Shown: positions 52,530 through 61,463 of the stretch, in pieces
How positions within the stretch are numbered: position 1 is the stretch's first letter
Layout: each line of letters opens with the position of its first letter
From: an uncultured Clostridia bacterium
GTDB lineage: Bacteria; Bacillota; Clostridia; HGM11514
Reading direction: 5' to 3'
NCBI GenBank assembly: GCA_934464705.1
Contig: CAKSKB010000003.1
Coordinates: forward strand, 62,001 to 126,000
DNA length: 64,000 bases
Translations under genes and position numbers: made by a program
Notes under the pieces: generated by a model
Seen by the model: the letters and a program-made list of their open reading frames with translations, nothing else
What the model was told of the DNA's origin: nothing
Databases searched by the model: none

Positions 52530-52763
52530 TCATTCCTTGATGTCAACCGTTACTTTCTTGTGCTCCTTGTTGGCAGCAGATTTCATAACGGTTCTGATAG
52601 CCTTGGCAATTCTGCCCTGTTTTCCGATGACCTTGCCCATATCGCTTTCGGCAACACGGATTTCAAAAAGAACGCTGTCCTCCGCCTCGTCGATTTCGGT
52701 GATATTGACTGCCTCCGGCTCATCTACCAAAGCCTTCACGATGAATAAAAGCAAATCTTTCAT
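52530..52763 (-). CDS. khpA: KH-domain RNA-binding protein KhpA
   Basis: 77 aa, single type-II KH domain with the GxxG loop as GKQG in GKVIGKQGRIAKAI near 40-53. KhpA acts with KhpB/EloR in RNA binding that affects cell elongation in other Firmicutes. It lies between rpsP and rimM, its standard place. Confidence 0.96.
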   Translation of the reverse strand: MKDLLLFIVKALVDEPEAVNITEIDEAEDSVLFEIRVAESDMGKVIGKQGRIAKAIRTVMKSAANKEHKKVTVDIKE

Positions 52764-52787
52764 ATCAAGTCCGCTTCCTTTCAGAAA

Positions 52788-53030
52788 TTAGCCGATGATA
52801 CCCTTCTTCTTAAGCAAAGATTTAACGGTATCGGTAGGCTGTGCGCCCTTTGCAATCCATTCCTTTGCCTTATCGCCGTCAACTTTAACCTCGGCAGGAT
52901 TTACGCAAGGGTTGTAAGTACCGATTTCCTCGATGAATCTGCCGTCGCGGGGATAACGGGAATCAGCAACAACAATTCTGTAAAAAGGTGCCTTTTTTGC
53001 GCCCAATCTTTTGAGTCTGATTTTTACCAT
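52788..53030 (-). CDS. rpsP: 30S ribosomal protein S16
   Basis: 80 aa. MVKIRLKRLGAKKAPFYRIV at the N-terminus is diagnostic; DSRYPRDGRFIEEIG continues the family pattern. Strong AAGGAGGTG ribosome site. It is in the ffh-rpsP-khpA-rimM-trmD cluster. Confidence 0.98.
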   Translation of the reverse strand: MVKIRLKRLGAKKAPFYRIVVADSRYPRDGRFIEEIGTYNPCVNPAEVKVDGDKAKEWIAKGAQPTDTVKSLLKKKGIIG

Positions 53031-53072
53031 TCTGTTTCACCTCCTTAAAAAGGTTTTGTATATAAACTTTCG

Positions 53073-54410
53073 TTAGAACGGAAGTTTAAGTCCTCTTCCG
53101 AAGCGTTTCATCTTTTTGGGGTCGGAAAACTGCTTCATCATTTTTCTCATCTGGTCAAACTGCTTCAGAAGCGCATTGACATCGGTGACCTTCATTCCGC
53201 AGCCGTTTGCTATTCTGAGTTTTCGGCTTGCATTTATAATATCGGGATTTGTTCTTTCCGCAGGTGTCATGGATTTTATAATCGCACCCACACGGTAGAA
53301 CTTCTTTTCGTCTATGTTAACATCGCCCATCTTGGCTTTGTTGAACCCCGGAATCATCTCCATAAGACCGGAAAGCGGTCCCATTTTTTTGAGCTGTTCC
53401 ATCTGATTGAGAAAATCATCCAGAGTAAATGTCTGCGTGCGCATTTTCTTTTCAAGTTCGGCAGCCTGTTTTTCATCAAACGCCTGCTCCGCCTTTTCGA
53501 TAAGCGTAAGGACATCACCCATGCCCAAAATCCTCGAAGCCATACGGTCCGGATAAAAAGGCTCAAGATCGCTGAGTTTTTCGCCCATACCGGCAAATTT
53601 AATCGGCCGTCCCGTTACCGCTCTTACCGAAATCGCCGCACCGCCTCTTGTATCACCGTCAAGCTTTGTCAGAATCACACCGTCGATATTAAGCTTGTTA
53701 TGAAAACTTTCGGCGACATTCACCGCATCCTGACCCGTCATAGCGTCAACCGTGAGAAGAATTTCCTGCGGTTTTACGGCTGCTTTTATATTTTCAAGCT
53801 CGTCCATCAGAACTTCATCAACATGAAGCCTGCCGGCAGTATCGATAATCACAACATCGTTAAGATTTGAAACCGCATGCCTGAGCGCCGCTTTTGATAT
53901 TTCAACCGGGTCAAGGCTGCCGTCGATTGTAAAAACGGGAATATTGAGCTGCGCACCCACAACCTGAAGCTGCTTTATCGCGGCCGGTCTGTACACATCG
54001 CACGCAACAAGCAGAGGCTTTTTGCCGTCTTTTCTCAAAAGCCCGGCAAGCTTTGCGCATGTTGTTGTTTTACCGGCACCCTGAAGCCCCACAAGCATAT
54101 AAACGCTCGGCGGATTAGAGTTGAATGTAAGCTTTTCCGGCTTTTCGCCCATAAGCTTAATCAGTTCTTCGTTTACTATTTTAATAACCTGCTGTCCGGG
54201 CGTCAGGCTTTCAAGCACATCCGCGCCGACCGCGCGCTCGGAAATATTTTTAACAAAATCCTTAACAATCTTAAAGTTAACATCAGCCTCAAGAAGAGCC
54301 ATTTTAACCTCACGCATTGCGACTTTTATATCGTTCTCCGTAAGCTTGCCCTTACCGCGAAGCTTTTTAAAAGCCGCTTCAAGCTTTCCGGCAAGACTTT
54401 CAAATGCCAT
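53073..54410 (-). CDS. ffh: Signal recognition particle protein Ffh
   Basis: 445 aa. N domain helices, GTPase G domain with GLQGAGKTTTCAK near 105-117, DTAGR, TKLDGDTRGG, and a C-terminal methionine-rich M domain (NQMEQLKKMGPLSGLMEMIPG) which binds signal sequences and SRP RNA. It ends MKRFGRGLKLPF. It targets membrane and secreted proteins to SecYEG via FtsY. It starts 3 bp after ylxM stops. Confidence 0.97.
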   Translation of the reverse strand: MAFESLAGKLEAAFKKLRGKGKLTENDIKVAMREVKMALLEADVNFKIVKDFVKNISERAVGADVLESLTPGQQVIKIVNEELIKLMGEKPEKLTFNSNPPSVYMLVGLQGAGKTTTCAKLAGLLRKDGKKPLLVACDVYRPAAIKQLQVVGAQLNIPVFTIDGSLDPVEISKAALRHAVSNLNDVVIIDTAGRLHVDEVLMDELENIKAAVKPQEILLTVDAMTGQDAVNVAESFHNKLNIDGVILTKLDGDTRGGAAISVRAVTGRPIKFAGMGEKLSDLEPFYPDRMASRILGMGDVLTLIEKAEQAFDEKQAAELEKKMRTQTFTLDDFLNQMEQLKKMGPLSGLMEMIPGFNKAKMGDVNIDEKKFYRVGAIIKSMTPAERTNPDIINASRKLRIANGCGMKVTDVNALLKQFDQMRKMMKQFSDPKKMKRFGRGLKLPF

Positions 54411-54413
54411 CGG

Positions 54414-54740
54414 TCAATCCTCCATTTCCTTGAGCTTCAATTCGATTTTTTCAGCCGTTTCCGGCTCAACCTTTTCAAGAAGCTTTCTGATTCCAGCTGC
54501 GGCTCTCTGATGCTTGGCGATAAGCTTCACAAGCCCGAGCCCTGCCTCAAACCGTTCAAGCTGCTTTTCGGCACGCTTTATATTGTCAAGCACTGCCTGC
54601 CTTGTTATGCCGTAATGCTCCTTTATCTCGGAAAGGCTCAAATCCTCCTCATAATAAAGGCTCATAATGTCCGCCTGCTTATCGGTAAGCAGCGGTCTGT
54701 AGGCATCGAGCAATTCGGCAGCATAAACATTTTTCTCCAT
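54414..54740 (-). CDS. ylxM: YlxM-family HTH protein associated with SRP
   Basis: 108 aa. Sigma-70 region-4-like HTH: DIMSLYYEEDLSLSEIKEHYGITRQAVLDNIKRAEKQL spans residues ~24-62 (helices in order). YlxM genes nearly always precede ffh and the protein modulates SRP activity in streptococci. It is the first gene of the block, under a promoter at 54794-54822, with a hairpin at the very 5' end of the predicted message. Confidence 0.93.
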   Translation of the reverse strand: MEKNVYAAELLDAYRPLLTDKQADIMSLYYEEDLSLSEIKEHYGITRQAVLDNIKRAEKQLERFEAGLGLVKLIAKHQRAAAGIRKLLEKVEPETAEKIELKLKEMED

Positions 54741-54764
54741 AAAACCGCCCCTTCTTAAAGAAAA

Positions 54765-54790
54765 GGTGTAAAGGATTTAACCTTTACACC
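54765..54790 (-). other. 5'-terminal hairpin of the ylxM-ffh message
   Basis: 10-bp perfect stem (54781-54790 with 54765-54774), 6-nt loop, then TTTTCTTT on the minus strand. It looks like a terminator for the upstream gene but begins at or within a few nt of the start point predicted for the ylxM promoter. It could be a terminator, an attenuator or a 5' stabilising hairpin. Confidence 0.65.
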
Positions 54791-54793
54791 TAT

Positions 54794-54822
54794 ATAATAC
54801 ACTATTTTTACCGGTTTGTCAA
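54794..54822 (-). promoter_or_regulatory. Promoter of the ylxM-ffh-rpsP-trmD series
   Basis: On the minus strand: TTGACA, 17-nt spacer, TATTAT. The stop codon (TGA) of the copper-amine-oxidase-N protein lies inside the -35 hexamer. Confidence 0.75.
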
Positions 54823-55271
54823 GTGTTTTTTGCAAAAAAGTCGGATTTTATGTACTCAACCGAAACCGAATATTCCTCCGGATTCCACGAAACATCGCAG
54901 CCCAAAGCCTCCGATACGGCTCTCAGCGGAACAAGAGTTCTGCCGGAAATTATTTCGGAGCTTACATCCATCGGCACCGTATCGCCGTTTACGAAAATGG
55001 AATCAGAGCCGATTTTATGCACAATAAGTTCTTTATCCTTTGAAGCGTAAACATAAGCGCCGTCAAATTCTTCATTATAGGAAACATCGCAGCCGAGAGC
55101 CTCAAAAACCGTTCTCATCGGAACCAAAACCCTATCGTTTCTGATAACGGGAGATGCGTCGCAGATAAGCGGTTCGCCGTTCACGCTGACAGATATATCC
55201 GCTGCATAAGTACTGCATACAATGCACACACAGGCACACACGACAAGCAGAAATACTTTTTTAATTGTCAC
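54819..55271 (-). CDS. Secreted protein with two copper-amine-oxidase N-terminal-like domains
   Basis: 150 aa from GTG 55271 (GGAG lies 3-4 nt upstream, somewhat close). Signal peptide to about STYAAD. Two Cu_amine_oxidN1-type repeats follow: VNGEPLICDASPVIRNDRVLVPMR...FEALGCDV, and VNGDTVPMDVSSEIISGRTLVPLR...SEALGCDV. This domain is common in exported Clostridia proteins, not an oxidase by itself, and is thought to bind wall or ligand. The gene overlaps the DUF188 gene end by 11 bp. Confidence 0.85.
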   Translation of the reverse strand: MTIKKVFLLVVCACVCIVCSTYAADISVSVNGEPLICDASPVIRNDRVLVPMRTVFEALGCDVSYNEEFDGAYVYASKDKELIVHKIGSDSIFVNGDTVPMDVSSEIISGRTLVPLRAVSEALGCDVSWNPEEYSVSVEYIKSDFFAKNT

Positions 55272-55725
55272 CCGCTCCTTTTTCAGAATCCAGCAATTTT
55301 TCAAGCAGCCGTATCAGGCTCTGTTCAAACTGCTCGTCATTTTTTTTGGTTCTTTTGTGAAATCCGCAGAGTCTTCCGCCGCTTCTTCTGATTTTTGCGG
55401 AAATATGGCGTTCAAAAAGCATTTGGTCAATATTCTTATCCGAAAATACCGTACCGAAATTGTTAATGGCATAAGCGCCCTTCCCGAGTGCCAGCGCCGC
55501 AACGCCGTAGTCCTGGGTAACAACAACATCCCCCGACTCCGCCCTGTTTATAAGCGCAAGGTCAACGGCGTCCTTTCCCTGCCCGACCGTAACTATTTCC
55601 GAATATTCCGAATCGAGTATATGTGACGAATCGATAAACATAACGACAGGTATTCCGTATTTTTTTGCGGTTCTCTCTATTATGTTTTTTACCGGGCAGG
55701 CGTCTGCATCCACAAGTATTTTCAA
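55261..55725 (-). CDS. yqxD: DUF188/YaiI-YqxD family protein
   Basis: 154 aa. MKILVDADACPVKNIIERTAK at the N-terminus (the DADACPVK motif), VVTQDYGVAALAL and RRSGGRLCGFHKRTKKND near the end define the family. The fold resembles PIN-type nucleases with clustered Asp residues, but no activity is established. It overlaps the next gene by 11 bp and begins 57 bp after galE. Confidence 0.92.
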   Translation of the reverse strand: MKILVDADACPVKNIIERTAKKYGIPVVMFIDSSHILDSEYSEIVTVGQGKDAVDLALINRAESGDVVVTQDYGVAALALGKGAYAINNFGTVFSDKNIDQMLFERHISAKIRRSGGRLCGFHKRTKKNDEQFEQSLIRLLEKLLDSEKGAGDN

Positions 55726-55748
55726 GGCAATTCCTCCAAAACAAAGTA

Positions 55749-55773
55749 TCTGCCTACAGTATATGCAGGCAGA
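55749..55773 (-). terminator. Weak terminator after galE
   Basis: 7-bp stem (55767-55773 with 55749-55755) with an 11-nt loop, then TACTTTGTTTT on the minus strand. Read-through into the DUF188 gene is likely. Confidence 0.45.
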
Positions 55774-55782
55774 ATCCGTTTG

Positions 55783-56784
55783 TTATCTGATATGCTTGCT
55801 TGCGAAGTTCCATGCGTCTGCGCACATCTCGTCAATACCGTACTGCGCCTTCCATCCGAGTTCGCGGAAGGCCTTGTCGGGGTTTGCGTAGCACTGCGCA
55901 ATATCGCCCGGTCTGCGGTCAACAATCTTATAATTAACCTTTTTTCCGCTTGCCTTTTCAAACGCCTTTACAACCTGCAGAACGCTGTAGCCGTTGCCGG
56001 TACCGAGATTGTAAATCTTAACGCCGTCCTCACCGAGTATTTTTTCCACAGCTTTAACATGACCGAGAGCAAGGTCAACAACATGAATGTAATCGCGGAC
56101 GCCCGTACCGTCAGGCGTGTCATAATCATCACCAAAGACGCTCAGACACTCAAGTTCGCCCGTTGCAACCTTGGCAACATACGGAAGAAGATTATTAGGA
56201 ATTCCGTTCGGGTCCTCACCGAGAAGTCCGCTTTTGTGGGCGCCGATAGGATTGAAGTATCTGAGAAGAACGATGCCCCAGTCGCTGTCAGCAACATGGA
56301 TATCCTGCAAAATTCTTTCAATCATAAGCTTCGTGCTGCCGTAAGGATTTGTCGTATGAAGCGGAAAATCCTCCGTAATCGGCACGGAAGCCGGGTCGCC
56401 GTAAACCGTAGCAGAAGAGCTGAACACAATCTTTTTGCAGCCGTGTTTTGCCATAACTTCGCAGAGCACGAGAGTGCTTTCGATATTATTGTGGTAATAT
56501 CTTATAGGCTGAGCCACCGATTCTCCGACAGCCTTAAGCCCCGCAAAATGGATAACAACATCAATTTTATTTTCATCAAATATTTTTTCGACCGCATCTT
56601 TGTCAAGAAGGTCATTTTCGTAAAACTTAAAATCCTTGCCCGAAATCTTTTTGATATTCTCAACCGCCTCGGGTTTTGAGTTAATAAAGTTGTCAACAAC
56701 AACAATGTCATACCCTGCCGCCAAAAGTTCAACGCAGGTATGGCTTCCTATGTAGCCTGCACCGCCGGTAACCAAAATACTCAT
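55783..56784 (-). CDS. galE: UDP-glucose 4-epimerase
   Basis: 333 aa short-chain dehydrogenase. NAD-binding TGGAGYIGSH at 6-15, SSSATVYG with Ser124, and the active-site Tyr148-x3-Lys152 in YGSTK. It interconverts UDP-Glc and UDP-Gal, completing galactose use (the GH2 enzyme at 46651-49626 would release galactose) and providing sugars for surface polymers along with Ugd. It has its own promoter and is probably monocistronic. Confidence 0.96.
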   Translation of the reverse strand: MSILVTGGAGYIGSHTCVELLAAGYDIVVVDNFINSKPEAVENIKKISGKDFKFYENDLLDKDAVEKIFDENKIDVVIHFAGLKAVGESVAQPIRYYHNNIESTLVLCEVMAKHGCKKIVFSSSATVYGDPASVPITEDFPLHTTNPYGSTKLMIERILQDIHVADSDWGIVLLRYFNPIGAHKSGLLGEDPNGIPNNLLPYVAKVATGELECLSVFGDDYDTPDGTGVRDYIHVVDLALGHVKAVEKILGEDGVKIYNLGTGNGYSVLQVVKAFEKASGKKVNYKIVDRRPGDIAQCYANPDKAFRELGWKAQYGIDEMCADAWNFASKHIR

Positions 56785-56821
56785 AGCAAATTCTCCTTCA
56801 CTCTAAAAAGATTCAGATTAT

Positions 56822-56850
56822 ATTATATAACATTTTAAGGAAAAAATCAA
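56822..56850 (-). promoter_or_regulatory. Promoter of galE
   Basis: On the minus strand: TTGATT, 17-nt spacer, TATAAT, 37 bp before the ATG. Confidence 0.72.
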
Positions 56851-56864
56851 GTCCCAAATTAAAC

Positions 56865-56894
56865 AAAACGGCCCCGGATAAACGGAGCCGTTTT
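56865..56894 (-). terminator. Terminator after the small membrane protein gene
   Basis: 8-bp stem (56887-56894 with 56865-56872) plus an inner CCG/CGG after one mismatch, then TTTTGTTTAATTT on the minus strand. Confidence 0.8.
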
Positions 56895-56896
56895 GT

Positions 56897-57067
56897 TCAT
56901 CTCATTTTACAGCACAAGCCGTCTGCGGCGTCCTCGACCGAATGAAGCGCACGCTTTGCACGGCGCTTCATGGCGCGGATATCCTTTTTCTCCGGAGGAT
57001 TAACCGCCATCAGAACGCCTGCGCCGACCATAAGACCGATAACCATACCTTTGCAGAATTTGCACAT
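56897..57067 (-). CDS. Small Cys-containing membrane protein, 56 aa
   Basis: The ATG at 57067 has GAGGTGAT upstream. MCKFCKG, a hydrophobic helix (GMVIGLMVGAGVLMAV), a basic stretch KRRAKRALH, then DGLCCKMR. The layout (short helix, basic coiled tail) recalls YtxH-like proteins, but the two Cys pairs are unusual. It follows ligA by 30 bp and ends at a strong terminator, so it is the last gene of that operon. The function is unknown. Confidence 0.75.
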   Translation of the reverse strand: MCKFCKGMVIGLMVGAGVLMAVNPPEKKDIRAMKRRAKRALHSVEDAADGLCCKMR

Positions 57068-57097
57068 ATAAATCACCTCGGGGTTATTATTCCGCAA

Positions 57098-59077
57098 TTA
57101 CTGCGAAATAAGCGCAGAAAATTCTTCCTCACCGATGATTTTTACGCCAAGTTTTTCGGCTTTGTCAAGTTTGCTGCCCGCTTCATCGCCGGCAACGACA
57201 ATGCTCGTTTTTTTGGAAACCGATGACGAAACCTTACCGCCGAGGCTTTCAATAACCGCCGCTGCCTCCGAGCGGGTATAATTTTCGAGAGAGCCGGTTA
57301 AAACAAATGTCATTCCGGCAAATTTCGTTCCTGCCGCAGCCGTACCGCACTCCATATTCACCCCGGCCGCCTTCAGGCGGCTGATTGTGTGAATTGTCTG
57401 CTGCTGCGAAAGGAATTCGACAATGCTTTCAGCCATAATTGCGCCGACATCGTCAATCGAAGCAATTTCATCTGCGGAAGCCGCCAGAAGTGCGTCCATC
57501 GATTTAAAACGGGAGGCAATCAGCTTTGCCGAATTTGCTCCGACATGTCTTATGCCGAGAGCTGTTATCAGCTTTGACAAATCGTTTTCCTTGCTTTTTT
57601 CTATTGCTGAAATAAGGTTTTCCGCAGATTTTTTGCCCATTCTGTCAAGGGATGCGACATCGTCCTCCGAGAGATAGTACAAATCCGCTTCTGATTTTAT
57701 CAGCCCGGACTCAATAAGCGACTGAACCAGCGCCGGTCCCAGGCCTTCAATATCCATTGCCCCTTTTGAGGCAAAATGGATTATATTTCTCACAAGCTGC
57801 GCCGGGCACTCGATTCCCGTGCATCGGTAAGCCGCTTCGCCATCGTCCCTGACAACCGGAGCGCCGCATACAGGGCAAAGCTTTGGCATGGCAAATTCGG
57901 TTTCGCTGCCGTTTCTTGCGGACTTATCGACCGAAAGAACCTCCGGAATAATTTCACCGGCTTTCTGCACAATAACCGTATCGCCTATCCTGATATCCCG
58001 TTCCCTTATAAAGTCGATATTGTGAAGCGTAGCTTTTGAAACGGTAGTCCCGGCAAGCCTTACAGGCTCCAAAACCGCATTCGGAGTCAGAACACCCGTT
58101 CTGCCGACATTGAGCACAATATCCGTAAGCTTTGTTTTCTTTTTCTCCGGCGGAAATTTGTATGCCGCCGCCCATCTCGGGGCTTTAGCCGTGCTGCCGA
58201 GTTTTTCGCGCTGCGCAAACGAATTGACCTTTATAACAACCCCGTCAATATCAAACCCGAGTTCACCGCGCCGTTCGGCAATATCGTTAATTTCATTAAT
58301 TATACCGTCAATTTCCGAAAGCTTTCTGAAATCCGGAATAACCTTGAAACCGTGCTCTTTGAGATACATGAGCGAATCATAATGATTGTCGAATTTCTCC
58401 TCGGAAATCCTCTGGACATTAAACACAAATATGTCAAGCTTTCGTTTTGCGGCAATTTTCGGGTCAAGCTGACGAAGCGACCCTGCAGCGGCATTTCTCG
58501 GATTTGCAAAGAGCGGTTCGCCGTCAATTTCACGCTGTGCATTTACCGCCTCGAAGCTTTTGTGGGGCATGTACACCTCGCCCCTTACCTCGAGAAGTTC
58601 CGGCGCATTTTCAACCGAAAGAGGAACGCTCCTGACGGTTTTGATGTTTTCGGTAACATTCTCACCGATTCGTCCGTTGCCCCTTGTAGAACCGATTTCA
58701 AGCAAGCCGTTTCGGTATTCGAGAGAAACCGACAGCCCGTCTATCTTGTATTCAACGACATATTCGACTTTCTCACCGGAAATCAAGCCCTTTACCCTTT
58801 CGTCAAACTCACGCAGTTCCTCGAAAGAAAAAACATCGTTAATGCTTTCCATCGGAACTTCATGCCGCACCTGCTCAAAGCTTTCGAGAGCATAGCCGCC
58901 GACTCTTTTTGTCGGAGAATCGGGTTTTGCAAACTCCGGATATTTTTCCTCAAGTTCCGAAAGTTCACGCATGAGTGCATCATACTCAAAATCCGAAATT
59001 GTCGGATTGTCCATGACATAATAATTGTAATTATGTTCATTTATGATTTTTGTAAGTTCTTCAATTCTTTGTTTCAT
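57098..59077 (-). CDS. ligA: NAD-dependent DNA ligase
   Basis: 659 aa, full domain set: Ia domain, adenylation domain with AMP-accepting Lys111 in VEYKIDG, OB fold, Cys4 zinc finger (CPVCGAP...CTGIECPA, ~395-425), helix-hairpin-helix repeats (~430-570) and C-terminal BRCT (~580-659). It seals nicks in replication and repair. It overlaps yunB by 17 bp, an uncommon partner, so ligase is cotranscribed with a spore-related gene. Confidence 0.97.
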   Translation of the reverse strand: MKQRIEELTKIINEHNYNYYVMDNPTISDFEYDALMRELSELEEKYPEFAKPDSPTKRVGGYALESFEQVRHEVPMESINDVFSFEELREFDERVKGLISGEKVEYVVEYKIDGLSVSLEYRNGLLEIGSTRGNGRIGENVTENIKTVRSVPLSVENAPELLEVRGEVYMPHKSFEAVNAQREIDGEPLFANPRNAAAGSLRQLDPKIAAKRKLDIFVFNVQRISEEKFDNHYDSLMYLKEHGFKVIPDFRKLSEIDGIINEINDIAERRGELGFDIDGVVIKVNSFAQREKLGSTAKAPRWAAAYKFPPEKKKTKLTDIVLNVGRTGVLTPNAVLEPVRLAGTTVSKATLHNIDFIRERDIRIGDTVIVQKAGEIIPEVLSVDKSARNGSETEFAMPKLCPVCGAPVVRDDGEAAYRCTGIECPAQLVRNIIHFASKGAMDIEGLGPALVQSLIESGLIKSEADLYYLSEDDVASLDRMGKKSAENLISAIEKSKENDLSKLITALGIRHVGANSAKLIASRFKSMDALLAASADEIASIDDVGAIMAESIVEFLSQQQTIHTISRLKAAGVNMECGTAAAGTKFAGMTFVLTGSLENYTRSEAAAVIESLGGKVSSSVSKKTSIVVAGDEAGSKLDKAEKLGVKIIGEEEFSALISQ

Positions 59078-59753
59078 TTTTCACCAGCCCGTTTATATCC
59101 GCATAGGCATTCGGCACCTGACCTGCGATTATGGTTTCCGCAATCGGCACTTCCTTTTCGACCCTAAGCGTGTTGCCGCCGAAAGGCAGAACGATTGCCA
59201 CGCTTGCCGATGCAACAAGATTTATTCTGTGAATTGTTCTGTTGATATCTGCGCTTTCAAACGAACTTTCAAAATCGGCATAAGCCGTGCCGTACGGCTC
59301 GCTTTTAAAAGGGATTCTTATCCCGGCGCCCGAAAAAAGTTTAGAGCCGACAAGCATACCGATAGGCACATACACCTCGGTTTCATTAAGTTCATTCATT
59401 TTTTCGTTCATTTCCCGTGACAGCGCCGACCTTATTTTATTAAGCCTGACCTCGTTTGCGTAAACCGCGGTAACCTGATTGTTTTCGTCATACGAAACGC
59501 TGATAATATCATCGTAACTAAGGTTTTCAAGTTCCTTGCAGCTGTATATTGCGTCATCGATAATAAGAACCACATCGGTTTCGGCATTATCCTCCGCCAT
59601 ATCGACAATCTGCGGCACGACGCCTTTCAGAAAAAGTCTTGAAAACATTATAATTATCGCAGAAACAAGCACGGGAACAATAAATTTGTTTATGCGTTTT
59701 CTCTGCATACTGTAACCGGCATGGGATTTCCAGCGCCTTAAAATCACCTTCAT
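59061..59753 (-). CDS. yunB: Sporulation protein YunB
   Basis: 230 aa. Basic N-terminus and one transmembrane helix (~25-45), then the YunB extracellular domain: VYANEVRLNKIRSALSR near 98, VYVPIGMLVGSKLFSGAGIRIPFK near 125-150 (the PIG-x-L-x-GS stretch is diagnostic) and a late VPIAETIIAGQVPNAY. In Bacillus yunB is expressed in the mother cell under sigmaE. It starts 27 bp after the fucosidase gene stop; no sigmaE promoter was recognised there. Confidence 0.93.
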   Translation of the reverse strand: MKVILRRWKSHAGYSMQRKRINKFIVPVLVSAIIIMFSRLFLKGVVPQIVDMAEDNAETDVVLIIDDAIYSCKELENLSYDDIISVSYDENNQVTAVYANEVRLNKIRSALSREMNEKMNELNETEVYVPIGMLVGSKLFSGAGIRIPFKSEPYGTAYADFESSFESADINRTIHRINLVASASVAIVLPFGGNTLRVEKEVPIAETIIAGQVPNAYADINGLVKNETKN

Positions 59754-59780
59754 ATCATCACCGGTTTAAATATATGACTA

Positions 59781-61463
59781 TTATATCATATTATAGACTT
59801 TTACATTCAGATTTTCGGGACGAAGGTCGCCGTAAACGATTTTAAACTTATATGCGTCCTTCACGGTTTCAAATTTGCAAATCATGTTTTTGCCGGGTCT
59901 GTCACCCTCGAAAATCTTGTAATAATTCTGCCCGTCAAAGGCGAAAATCCCGTATTTCCACATACCGTCGCCGTTGAATGTTACCGTGTTGAAAGGATAA
60001 ATTCCGCCAAGGTCGATAACAGCCTCTGTTTCTCCGATTTCAACGGAAGACGAAGGATTTTCAAGCAGATTTTTATTTTTTGCAACAGCGGTTTCTTCTT
60101 CAAAGACATCGAACGGCAATTTATAAATACCGAAATCCGCAATCGCCGGAACCGCCGCAGCGTCCGTAATTTCAAGCCTGATTTTGGTTGCCGTAACGGC
60201 CGAGAAATGCCTTGCATATCGGTTGCCAATACATTCGCCCTCGCAAAGAACCGTCCATCCTTCGCTTGTATATGCAGAAATTTTAAATCCGCGCACTCTG
60301 TGCCCAAGTCCGATAACCTCCGAAACCGACACGCAGTCAAATACAACAGGCTTTTCCAAATCAAATTCAACCGACGGAGTTAAATTGCCGTCCTCCGGTG
60401 CGTAAAATCCGCCTTCTGCAGTTAAAAGCCCGGCCCCGCAGCCGCATCTTGCCTTATCGGCGGTTATTTCCGAACCGCAAAGAAGATTAAACGCAAAAGT
60501 CTGCCTGAGAATTTTTTCGGCCTCTATAAGATTTTCCCTGTCCGCTTCCGCAATAAGGCCGTTCTTATCCGGCGGAATATTAACAAGCAGAACACAGTTG
60601 CTTCCTACGGAATCAAACCACAGCTGCACAAGATTTGAAGGGGTTCTGACCTCGCCGTCCTGATTTTCGTGATAAAACCACCCGGGGCGGATTGAAACAT
60701 CAACCTCCGCCGGCATATAAAGCGAACCGTCTTTTTCACCGTGATTGAAATGATATCTTTCTCTTTCTTTATCTGTTACCGGGTTTATTGTAGCGTAACA
60801 CGGGTCGCCGGCAAAGCCGGCCTCATTCCCTACCCACCTTGTATCAACATAGCACGGATTGCAGAGCGTAAAGGGCCCGAACACAGCGCACTGCGGCTGA
60901 AGCTTTTTAACCGTATATGCCCAAAGACCCCAGTCATAAACCGCTTTGTCGCTCCCGGCGCCGTCCCACCAGCACTCATATATTGTGCCGTAATTCGTCA
61001 TCAATTCCACAAGCTGATTATTGTAATATTCATTATACTTTTCCGTACCCCATTCCGGATAGTTTCTGTCCCACGGGGAAAGATAAATTCCCGCCTTTAT
61101 ACCGTATTCGCGGCAGGCATCTGTAAACTCACGCACGATATCGCCGTTCCCGTTTTTGTAAGGCGAATTTTTAACGCTGTGCTCAGTATATTTGCTCGGC
61201 CACAGGCAAAAACCGTCATGGTGCTTCGCGGTTATTATCGCAGTGGTATAGCCGGCTTCTTTAATCGTTCTCATCCACGAGCGGCAATCAAGTTTTTCGG
61301 GGTTGAAAAGCTTCGGGTCCTCGCTGCCGTCGCCCCATTCCCTTCCTGTGAAGGTATTGATTCCGAAATGAAAAAAAGCCATTTTTTCACGCCTGTACCA
61401 TTCAGCCTGAATTTCCGACGGTACAGCGCCGTAAGCTTGCAAACCAAAGTAATTCATAATCAT
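59781..61463 (-). CDS. GH29 alpha-L-fucosidase
   Basis: 560 aa, no signal peptide. N-terminal TIM barrel: MAFFHFGINTFTGREWGDG region near 28-46, TAKHHDGFCLWPS at 78-90, YLSPWDRN and the nucleophile Asp167 in ECWWDGAG. C-terminal beta-sandwich plus a discoidin-like part (~340-560). It fits the GH29-B-like alpha-1,3/4 type. It releases L-fucose from glycans; FucI (35522-37321) would process it. Two ATGs, 61463 (ATGA overlap with ppx) and 61457 (better ribosome-site spacing), are possible. Confidence 0.94.
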   Translation of the reverse strand: MIMNYFGLQAYGAVPSEIQAEWYRREKMAFFHFGINTFTGREWGDGSEDPKLFNPEKLDCRSWMRTIKEAGYTTAIITAKHHDGFCLWPSKYTEHSVKNSPYKNGNGDIVREFTDACREYGIKAGIYLSPWDRNYPEWGTEKYNEYYNNQLVELMTNYGTIYECWWDGAGSDKAVYDWGLWAYTVKKLQPQCAVFGPFTLCNPCYVDTRWVGNEAGFAGDPCYATINPVTDKERERYHFNHGEKDGSLYMPAEVDVSIRPGWFYHENQDGEVRTPSNLVQLWFDSVGSNCVLLVNIPPDKNGLIAEADRENLIEAEKILRQTFAFNLLCGSEITADKARCGCGAGLLTAEGGFYAPEDGNLTPSVEFDLEKPVVFDCVSVSEVIGLGHRVRGFKISAYTSEGWTVLCEGECIGNRYARHFSAVTATKIRLEITDAAAVPAIADFGIYKLPFDVFEEETAVAKNKNLLENPSSSVEIGETEAVIDLGGIYPFNTVTFNGDGMWKYGIFAFDGQNYYKIFEGDRPGKNMICKFETVKDAYKFKIVYGDLRPENLNVKVYNMI

